A DNA stretch of 64,000 nucleotides, taken from CAIWHR01 sp963788185 (GTDB taxonomy: Bacteria; Pseudomonadota; Gammaproteobacteria; Burkholderiales; Casimicrobiaceae). Positions 54,616 through 61,237 of the stretch are shown piece by piece. The stretch lies in assembly GCA_963788185.1 (NCBI GenBank), contig CAWBGE010000011.1, positions 58,420-122,419 of the forward strand, in the 5' to 3' direction. Numbering within the stretch: position 1 is the stretch's first letter; each line of letters begins with the position of its first letter. The position numbers and the translations under genes were made by a program. The notes beneath the pieces are model-generated. The model had not been told where the DNA came from. It worked only from the letters and a program-made list of their open reading frames with translations, and made no database searches.

Positions 54616-55905
54616 ATGCTGGCTGAAGGCAGCGTGCTCCTGCTGGGCGGCTTGCTGGTGCTGCTGGCCTTGGGCGCGCCGCTTGCGGTCGCGCTCGGGA
54701 TCACCGGCACCATCGTGATCCTGCGCGAGGGGCTCGGCATCATGTCGGTGCCGACCAACGTGTACGCGGGCATCGCCAAATATCCCTTGCTCGCCCTTCC
54801 GGTGTTCGTGCTTGCCGGCATGGTGTTCGAGCGGGCCGGCGTGGCCGAGCGGCTCGTGCGCTTCGTTTCCGTGTGTGTCGGCAATCGGCCCGGCGGCCCG
54901 GCCATCGTTGCCATACTGGTTTGCCTGTTCCTCGGGGGCATATCGGGCTCGGGGCCGGCCGATGCCGCTGCCGTGGCGATGGTGATGATTCCCGGCATGG
55001 CGGCAGCGGGCTACCCGCGCGCGTTTTCGGCCAGCCTCATCGCTGCGGCGGGTTCGACGGCGATTCTGATTCCGCCATCGCTGGCGTTCATCGTCTACAA
55101 CATCCTCGTTCCATCGGCGACCATTCCGGCGCTGTTTGCCGCGGGCGTCGTTCCCGGCATCCTCGCCGGATTGTCGTTGCTGGTGCCGGTCCTGTGGCTG
55201 TCGATACGCAACGGTTGGGGGCGCGACGTTGCCGTGGTCGACACCGGATTCTGGCAGACGCTGCGCGAAGCTATCTGGGGTTTGATCGCCCCGGTGATCA
55301 TCCTGGGAGGACTGCGCCTGGGGATCTTCACACCGACCGAGGCTGCGGTGGTGGCGGCCGCCTATGGCTTGTTCGTCGGAGTAGTCATCTACCGCACGCT
55401 CGACCTGCGCAAGATCTACGGCGTCCTGGTCGAGTCGGCGGAGATATCGGCGGTGGTAATGATCATCATCGCGCTGGCAAGCGTCTTTGCGCATGCGGGG
55501 TCGACGCTGGGCGCGTTCGACGCCTTCGCGAAAGTTCTGCTCGGATTCAACGCCGGCGAGGGCGTGATGCTGACGATGATCATGATCATGCTGTTGATCG
55601 CCGGCATGCTGCTCGATGCGATCTCGATCTTCCTCGTCTTTCTGCCGATCCTGCTGCCGATCATGAAGACCTACGGCTGGGATCCCGTCTGGTTGGGTGT
55701 GCTGATGACGATGAACATGGCCATCGGTCAATTCACGCCGCCGATGGCGGTCAACCTGATGGTGACTTCGCGCATTGCCGGCGTCACCATCGAGTCGACG
55801 GTGCGCTGGGTGATGTGGATGGTGCTCTCGATGCTGGGTGCTATGGTGCTGGTGGCCGTGTTTCCGCAGCTGGCGACGTGGCTGCCACGTCGGTTGGGCT
55901 ACTGA
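54616..55905 (+). CDS. dctM: TRAP transporter large permease DctM
   Basis: 429 aa, about 12 hydrophobic segments. LPVFVLAGMVFERAGVAERL, GGISGSGPADAAAVAMVMIP, IPPSLAFIVYNIL and LLLDAISIFLVFLPILLPIM are DctM signatures. It forms the sodium-driven permease with DctQ. The set dctPQM after the E1 genes suggests import of the acid that the E1 pair uses, which is an inference. Confidence 0.92.
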   Translation: MLAEGSVLLLGGLLVLLALGAPLAVALGITGTIVILREGLGIMSVPTNVYAGIAKYPLLALPVFVLAGMVFERAGVAERLVRFVSVCVGNRPGGPAIVAILVCLFLGGISGSGPADAAAVAMVMIPGMAAAGYPRAFSASLIAAAGSTAILIPPSLAFIVYNILVPSATIPALFAAGVVPGILAGLSLLVPVLWLSIRNGWGRDVAVVDTGFWQTLREAIWGLIAPVIILGGLRLGIFTPTEAAVVAAAYGLFVGVVIYRTLDLRKIYGVLVESAEISAVVMIIIALASVFAHAGSTLGAFDAFAKVLLGFNAGEGVMLTMIMIMLLIAGMLLDAISIFLVFLPILLPIMKTYGWDPVWLGVLMTMNMAIGQFTPPMAVNLMVTSRIAGVTIESTVRWVMWMVLSMLGAMVLVAVFPQLATWLPRRLGY

Positions 55906-55934
55906 GCGCCGGCGACTGCACGTTGGCGGGCAAT

Positions 55935-56010
55935 TGGCGCCCCGGAGACGAATCGAACGTCCGACCTGCCCCTTAGGAGGGGGCTGCTCTATCCACTGAG
56001 CTACCGGGGC
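55935..56010 (-). tRNA. tRNA-Arg(CCU)
   Basis: On the minus strand the 7-bp acceptor stem GCCCCGG/CCGGGGC, D-arm GCTCAGTGGATAGAGC, anticodon arm GCCCC-CTCCTAA-GGGGC with anticodon CCT after T33, and T-arm with GTTCGATTC form a full cloverleaf. The 3' CCA is encoded (55935-55937). It reads AGG codons, which are rare in a GC-rich genome. No attachment-site repeat was found at its 3' end. Confidence 0.96.
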
Positions 56011-56082
56011 CTGCCGGCGAGATTTTACCGGAACCGGAGATCTCGCCTACACTCAGGGGTTTCCATATCGGCACCCGACGCC

Positions 56083-56775
56083 ATGTTCCACCGCTTCCTG
56101 ACGCTGCTTTCACCTGCGGACTGGCTCGCACTGGGCCTCTTTCTCGTGGGATGGGCCTGGTACGGATATTACGCGGATCGTGCAGCGCACGGGTCGAAGG
56201 GATTGCGCGGCGCAATGCAGGCGCATCGGCTGCAGTGGTCGCGACAGATGGTCGTCCGCGAGAACAGAATCGTCGATGCGGCGCTCACCGGCAACCTGAT
56301 GAACAGCGTTTCTTTCTATGCCAACACCACGATCTACATCATCGCCGGGCTGATCGCCGTCGCCGGCACTCTCGACCGGATCATCAGCTTCACCGAGGAC
56401 ATACCCTTCGCGCGGGCGCAATCGAAGGAATTGATCGAGGTGAAGGTATTCCTCCTGGCGGGAATCTTCATCTTTGCCTACTTCAAGTTTACCTGGGCGC
56501 TCCGACAATTCAATTTTCTGTCGATCCTAATCGGCGGCGCGCCCGACCGCCATTCCCCGGAAGACGTGCTCGAGCCCTACGCGGCGCGCTTCGGCACCGT
56601 CAACACGCTGGCAGGCGATGAATTCAATCGCGGCATTCGCGCCTATTATTTTGGATTTGCGGCACTGGGCTGGTTTGTCCATCCGGGACTGTTCGTCGGA
56701 CTGACGCTGGTCATCCTGCTCGTGCTCGGGCGGCGCGATTTCCACTCGAAGACGCTGAAGGCGATCAATGATTGA
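56083..56775 (+). CDS. DUF599 family membrane protein
   Basis: 230 aa with four transmembrane helices (about 13-30, 78-100, 122-142, 190-222). MNSVSFYANTTIYIIAGLIA and FLLAGIFIFAYFKFTWALRQ are the conserved DUF599 blocks. Function unknown. It starts 72 bp after the tRNA, in the opposite direction to it. Confidence 0.8.
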   Translation: MFHRFLTLLSPADWLALGLFLVGWAWYGYYADRAAHGSKGLRGAMQAHRLQWSRQMVVRENRIVDAALTGNLMNSVSFYANTTIYIIAGLIAVAGTLDRIISFTEDIPFARAQSKELIEVKVFLLAGIFIFAYFKFTWALRQFNFLSILIGGAPDRHSPEDVLEPYAARFGTVNTLAGDEFNRGIRAYYFGFAALGWFVHPGLFVGLTLVILLVLGRRDFHSKTLKAIND

Positions 56776-56886
56776 GCGCGCAGGACTCGCGAGCCGGCAT
56801 CCGCCAAGTCGGAAGCCGGGAAGCAATCCATATGTGCTGATCGTTCGGGAGAAGCCGAGCGCGGACGCCGGGTCGTGCCGCAGCAC

Positions 56887-57594
56887 ATGATTCCATGGAT
56901 GACTGCAGGCAGTACGTTCCCCGCAGTCGAGACTGCGCTCGCTGAGCCGAATGGTCTGCTCGCAGCGGGGGACGACCTTGGCGCAGAGCGTTTGCTCGAT
57001 GCCTACGCGCGAGGCATCTTCCCGTGGTATTCGGAAGGTCAGCCCGTGTTGTGGTGGAGTCCGGATCCGCGCATGGTATTGGAGGTCGAAGCCTTTCGGT
57101 TGCGGCGGTCCCTCGCCAAGGTGGTCCGCAACGGGGGCTTTGAAATTCGGGTGGACACGGCTTTCGGTGACGTGATGCGCGGTTGTGCGCAGGCGCCGCG
57201 GCCCGGTCAGAGCGGCACCTGGATCACGCCTGCCGTCATTGCGGCGTACAGCCAACTGCACGACCGGGGCAATGCACATTCGATCGAAGCCTGGCGCGCC
57301 GGGCAGCTGGTCGGCGGGTTGTACGGTGTATGCATCGGGCGGATGTTCTTTGGGGAATCGATGTTTGCGCTGGAGCGCGATGCTTCCAAAGTGGCGTTGG
57401 TGCATCTGGTGGCCATGCTGCGCGCCAGGGGATTCCCGATAATCGACTGCCAGCAAGAGACTGCGCACTTGGCGTCGTTTGGGGCGAGAACCATCTCGCG
57501 CCGACTGTTCGTCGAGCGCTTGGCAGGGCTTGCAAGTGCAAACGCGTCGAGTGAACCTTGGGCAACCCTGCCGGCCGATGTGGTGATCGCATGA
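56887..57594 (+). CDS. aat: Leucyl/phenylalanyl-tRNA-protein transferase
   Basis: 235 aa. ALAEPNGLLAAGDDL, YARGIFPWYSEGQPVLWWSP, DPRMVL and GRMFFGESMF are the Aat signature. It adds Leu or Phe to N-terminal Arg/Lys, making N-degrons for ClpAP. ATG 56887 is chosen (MIPWM start); GTG 56875 is in frame. The stop overlaps the ATG of bpt. Confidence 0.95.
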   Translation: MIPWMTAGSTFPAVETALAEPNGLLAAGDDLGAERLLDAYARGIFPWYSEGQPVLWWSPDPRMVLEVEAFRLRRSLAKVVRNGGFEIRVDTAFGDVMRGCAQAPRPGQSGTWITPAVIAAYSQLHDRGNAHSIEAWRAGQLVGGLYGVCIGRMFFGESMFALERDASKVALVHLVAMLRARGFPIIDCQQETAHLASFGARTISRRLFVERLAGLASANASSEPWATLPADVVIA

Positions 57595-58334
57595 CGCGGC
57601 TCAACGACCTTCCACCGACCGAAGCGCTGCAGTTCTATGCGACCGCACCCTATCCATGCAGCTACCTTCCCGGTCGGGCCGCGCGTTCACAGGTGGCCAC
57701 GCCAAGCCATCTCATCGACACCGAGGTCTACGGCGAACTTGTTCGTCTGGGATTTCGGCGCAGCGGCGCCTTCACCTACAGACCGTATTGCGACCATTGC
57801 CAAGCGTGTGTTCCCGTGCGAGTTCGAGTTGCAGAATTCCAGCCCAATCGTCGGCAGCGGCGGTGTTGGAAACGGCACGCGACGTTAGAGGTAGCGCGTC
57901 GCGATCTCTCGTTCGATGCCCGGCACTACGATCTATACCTGCGGTATCAGCGCAGCCGCCACGCTGGCGGCGGCATGGATGGGGACAGCCGCGAGCAATA
58001 CCAGCACTTCCTCCTTCACAGCAACATCGCTACCGAACTGCTCGAGTTCTGGGAAAGTGGCGAACTTCGAATGGTAAGTCTTGTGGACCGACTTGCTGAC
58101 GGATTCTCGTCCGTTTATACGTTCTATGAGCCCGGGATAGCGGGAACGAGCTACGGAACGTTCGGCATACTGTCCCAAATACAACAGTGCCACGCCGCCG
58201 GACTGCCCTATCTTTATTTGGGCTACTGGATCGCCCAGAGTCGAAAGATGGCGTACAAGGCGTCGTTTCATCCGATTGACTGGTTCGTTGAAGGCGGTTG
58301 GGTGGCGCCGGCCGCTAGTCGCTCCGGCAAATAG
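57591..58334 (+). CDS. bpt: Aspartate/glutamate leucyltransferase (arginyltransferase family, Bpt)
   Basis: 247 aa. The PCSYLPGR motif with its cysteine, CDHCQACVPVRV, and GTSYGTFGILSQ with YLYLGYWI are typical of Bpt/Ate. It attaches Leu to N-terminal Asp or Glu, the second branch of the bacterial N-end rule; here it is coupled to aat (ATGA). GC is lower (about 58%) than in earlier genes. Last gene before the low-GC block. Confidence 0.94.
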   Translation: MTRLNDLPPTEALQFYATAPYPCSYLPGRAARSQVATPSHLIDTEVYGELVRLGFRRSGAFTYRPYCDHCQACVPVRVRVAEFQPNRRQRRCWKRHATLEVARRDLSFDARHYDLYLRYQRSRHAGGGMDGDSREQYQHFLLHSNIATELLEFWESGELRMVSLVDRLADGFSSVYTFYEPGIAGTSYGTFGILSQIQQCHAAGLPYLYLGYWIAQSRKMAYKASFHPIDWFVEGGWVAPAASRSGK

Positions 58335-58396
58335 AGGGCATTCGGTATGGCGGCCCCGGCGAAGCGCTCTCAATGTCATATTGTATGCTACATAAC

Positions 58397-58424
58397 GACC
58401 ATTTAGTCATGTGGTCAATTGACA
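58397..58424. promoter_or_regulatory. Palindromic elements and -35-like TTGACA upstream of rpfF
   Basis: The 328-bp AT-rich gap (58335-58662) holds no gene. It contains GACCA (58397-58401) paired with TGGTC (58412-58416), the perfect palindrome GTCAATTGAC (58414-58423), and a TTGACA hexamer (58419-58424). No clear -10 follows at 16-18 bp. Probably the control region of the operon; the regulator is unknown. Confidence 0.35.
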
Positions 58425-58662
58425 AAATGGCCACCAATTCCGTCGGTTAGTTTGATCTGCCTCAATTGGATTCTGGATTTCAAACGATTTGTTTGCCACA
58501 ATCTCCCTGTATTAACGCAACGCCTTTCCCTCTGGCGAGACAGCTGAACCATCCCGCCGCACATTGCGGCGGTCTTGTGCATGGAGAGCGGCGTATGTTC
58601 ACGGCAGATCAAACTCAACAGGGCAATCCTCGCTTAAATGGCCCGACAGGAATGTGACAACC

Positions 58663-59613
58663 ATGCGCTCAAATGCCATTCGCGCCCCCATCTCCCTACA
58701 CGCTACTGAGAATGTCGATGGCACAATTCAGTTCGACATTTCTGACGAGCTGTCCTGTCAATACCATCTCGCTAGTCAAGCGCTTTGGACGCAGATGCAT
58801 CCGACGGGGATTCCTTGTTTCTCACCGGCACTGCTCCATGATATGGAGCGCGGCAGCCAAATTATCGAAAGCCACTTTTATCCACGGAACTCGGAGCAAC
58901 CGCTCGCGTACATAGTCCTCCAATCTCGGGTGCCGCGCGTCTTCAATCTCGGTGGTGATTTCGGCAAGTTTCTCGATTTCATTTATGCACAAGACAAGGC
59001 CGCGCTGACCGAATACGCTCGAACTGCAATCAACGTCGTCTATCGCAATTACACTTCACACAATTTGTGTGGAGTTACGACAATCGCACTGTTGGAAGGG
59101 GACGCGCTTGGAGGCGGACTTGAATGTGCTGTCTCCTGCGATGTTGTGGTCGCTGAGCGTCACGTCAAATGCGGCTTCCCCGAAGTGCTTTTTGATATGT
59201 TTCCGGGAATGGGCGCCCTATCATTTCTCTCACGTCGTTGCAGTCGGCGTGCGGTCCAAGAATTGACGCGTTCGGGCCGGCAGTTTTCGGCGGAGGAGCT
59301 TTTTGACATGGGTGTAATCGATGTCGTTGCGGAACCGGGGGCTGGCAAGGCTGCGGTAAAACAGCTGATCAAACGTCGCCAAAGTCAGGTTCACGGGCAT
59401 AACGCCATGAACAGTGTGGATCGCATGCTGCACCCGGTTACTTTGCAGGAGCTCTATGACGTCGTTGGTCTTTGGGTCAACGCTGCAATGACCCTTTCTT
59501 CTCGTGGTCAAGAGTGGATGCGGCGACTCCACATGCAACAATTGAGAGCGTTTGGGTCGACGTCGGGCCAGTTAAGCGCTGTCATTCGCTCCATTTCCTC
59601 CGTCGCTAGATGA
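58663..59613 (+). CDS. rpfF: RpfF-type DSF synthase (crotonase family)
   Basis: 316 aa. Crotonase fold with the RpfF block EGDALGGGLECAVSCDVVVA and PEVLFDMFPGMGA. E154 and E174 are 20 residues apart, like the two catalytic Glu of Xanthomonas RpfF (E141/E161) that dehydrate 3-hydroxyacyl-ACP and release the cis-2-unsaturated fatty acid. FSAEELFDMGVIDVV is also conserved. ATG 58663 has AGGA 11 nt upstream; an upstream in-frame extension is not needed. Its stop overlaps the KAS start. GC is low. The acyl chain made is not known. Confidence 0.85.
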   Translation: MRSNAIRAPISLHATENVDGTIQFDISDELSCQYHLASQALWTQMHPTGIPCFSPALLHDMERGSQIIESHFYPRNSEQPLAYIVLQSRVPRVFNLGGDFGKFLDFIYAQDKAALTEYARTAINVVYRNYTSHNLCGVTTIALLEGDALGGGLECAVSCDVVVAERHVKCGFPEVLFDMFPGMGALSFLSRRCSRRAVQELTRSGRQFSAEELFDMGVIDVVAEPGAGKAAVKQLIKRRQSQVHGHNAMNSVDRMLHPVTLQELYDVVGLWVNAAMTLSSRGQEWMRRLHMQQLRAFGSTSGQLSAVIRSISSVAR

Positions 59614-60848
59614 AACGTCGTGTTGCCATTACCGGGGTCGGAGTCGTAACCCCGCTAGGGCACGTTCTAGGAGACGTTTGGAGTCGTCTAGTTGCAGGTG
59701 ATTCCGCAATTGCCTCCGCGAGATTTCAAAATGCGGCGACGGGGGCTGAATTGATTGTCCCGGTTGCAGCGATTCCGAGTGGAGCGCTAACCCCTCCACC
59801 AAAAGGGATCGCCGGGTTTACTGACAGATTCACCCAGATGGCGTTGCAGGCGGTCAAAGTCGCCGTTGCAGACTCGCGGCTTGATTTCGAGAAGGCTGAT
59901 CTATCACGAATCGGTGTGAGTAACGGGACCTGTATGGGCGGTATCACGGAGACCGAGGCCGGCTTCGATACGATCTACGTGCGCGGCCGTCCGAAGGTGC
60001 ACCCGTTCACGGTTATCCGTACCATGTATAACGCGCCGTCGGCCTTTGTCGCGTCAGCGTTCGAATTGACTGGTCCCGTGTTGGCGTACAGTACCACCTG
60101 CTCGTCGTCGTCGGTGGCAATTGGAGAGGCTGCCAGATGCATACGGCATGGGTACGCAGACACCATGATTGCGGGCGGCAGCGAGTCACTTCTGACTTAT
60201 TCCGCAATCAATTGCTGGCACTCAGCACAATTGTTGGCACCCATTGCGGTTGAACCGCGTCGCAGTTGTCGCCCATTCTCTGCTGACCGCGACGGCACGG
60301 TGCTCGGCGAAGGAGCGGCATTCGTCGTGCTCGAAGCATGGGACCACGCAATCGACCGCGGTGCACCGATAGTTGGGGAGCTTTTAGGTTATGGATGTAC
60401 TGCAGACTCCGGACACATAACTCAGCCATCCGAGGAGGGGCAAGCGAGGCCGATGATTGCAGCAATTGCTGATGCAGACATCGATCCACGCCAGATTGGC
60501 TACCTGCAGGCTCATGGAACGGGCACGAAGGCAAACGACGCGACAGAAACTGCCGCCGTTAAAATGGCCTTCGGTGATCATGCATACTCCATCGCTATGA
60601 GTTCCAACAAGGCACAACTTGGCCACATGGTCGGCGCGGCCGGCGCGATGGGCTTTGTGCTTGCACTACAAGCACTGCGAACTCAGACTGTTCCTCCAAC
60701 GGCGAATTTGGTGAGCCAGGACGCGAAGTGCGACTTAGATTACGTCCCAATGGTTGGCCGCGCTAAATTGGGTATGCGCTTTGCGATGTGCAATGCTTTT
60801 GGGTTCGGGGGGACGGCAGTGAGTTTGATTTTGGGTACGGCACCCTGA
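59610..60848 (+). CDS. Beta-ketoacyl-ACP synthase (KAS I/II, FabF-like)
   Basis: 412 aa condensing enzyme. The active site is intact: C164 (TTCSSSSVAIG), H302 (LQAHGTGTKAND), K334 and H339 (SNKAQLGHMVGAAG). It would extend an acyl chain on ACP with malonyl-ACP. It is diverged from housekeeping FabF (for example GTCMGGITETEAG), suggesting a dedicated copy. Translationally coupled to rpfF by ATGA, so it probably builds or tunes the 3-hydroxyacyl precursor of the signal; this is inference. Could also belong to an aryl polyene or PUFA-like pathway. Confidence 0.85.
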   Translation: MKRRVAITGVGVVTPLGHVLGDVWSRLVAGDSAIASARFQNAATGAELIVPVAAIPSGALTPPPKGIAGFTDRFTQMALQAVKVAVADSRLDFEKADLSRIGVSNGTCMGGITETEAGFDTIYVRGRPKVHPFTVIRTMYNAPSAFVASAFELTGPVLAYSTTCSSSSVAIGEAARCIRHGYADTMIAGGSESLLTYSAINCWHSAQLLAPIAVEPRRSCRPFSADRDGTVLGEGAAFVVLEAWDHAIDRGAPIVGELLGYGCTADSGHITQPSEEGQARPMIAAIADADIDPRQIGYLQAHGTGTKANDATETAAVKMAFGDHAYSIAMSSNKAQLGHMVGAAGAMGFVLALQALRTQTVPPTANLVSQDAKCDLDYVPMVGRAKLGMRFAMCNAFGFGGTAVSLILGTAP

Positions 60849-60985
60849 TTGCGATAATTCGATGAGTGGCGTTGTGTCGAAAGTCGCAAGCATTCGTTAG
60901 GCTTGGAGTCGAGTTCGACCAGAAAACATGGTGTGGTCAGGTATGGGGGACGCCAAATTCCCAACCTATTTTCGCGGAGGATGGA

Positions 60986-61237
60986 TTGTCGCGCGAAGTT
61001 GAAGTGTTCGCAGTTATTAAGGACTTTGTCCAAAACTTGGGGCTAGATCCGGCCGCGTGTAATCCCACATCTGAATTGCGCGCATTGGGCATCGACTCAT
61101 TACAAGCCGTCGATTTGGTCTTCCAACTGGAGGAACGGCTGGGGCTACAGATTCCGATGGAGGAATTCAACGCAAAGACGGTGGGTGAGGCGATTGCCTT
61201 TGTGACCGCGATTCCGAGACCTGACGCGTCGCGTTAG
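60986..61237 (+). CDS. Acyl carrier protein
   Basis: 83 aa. Helix II begins at LGIDSLQAVDL, where Ser38 is the phosphopantetheine site; EERLGLQIP and the C-terminal helix follow. TTG 60986 is the start, with GGAGG 5 nt upstream; a longer open frame from 60866 has no similarity. It is 137 bp after the KAS gene, same strand. The TAG stop overlaps the stop of the convergent kinase. A dedicated ACP next to a KAS and a DSF synthase points to a private acyl pathway. Confidence 0.85.
   Translation: MSREVEVFAVIKDFVQNLGLDPAACNPTSELRALGIDSLQAVDLVFQLEERLGLQIPMEEFNAKTVGEAIAFVTAIPRPDASR

Noticed and set aside
55935..56010. tRNA-Arg as an integration site for the low-GC block
   Set aside because: The tRNA is intact and 2.3 kb from the GC drop, with ordinary genes (DUF599, aat, bpt) between. 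No integrase and no repeat of its 3' end were seen.
60866..60985. Longer ACP starting at 60866
   Set aside because: The extra 40 residues have no ACP similarity, and the TTG at 60986 has GGAGG at the right spacing.
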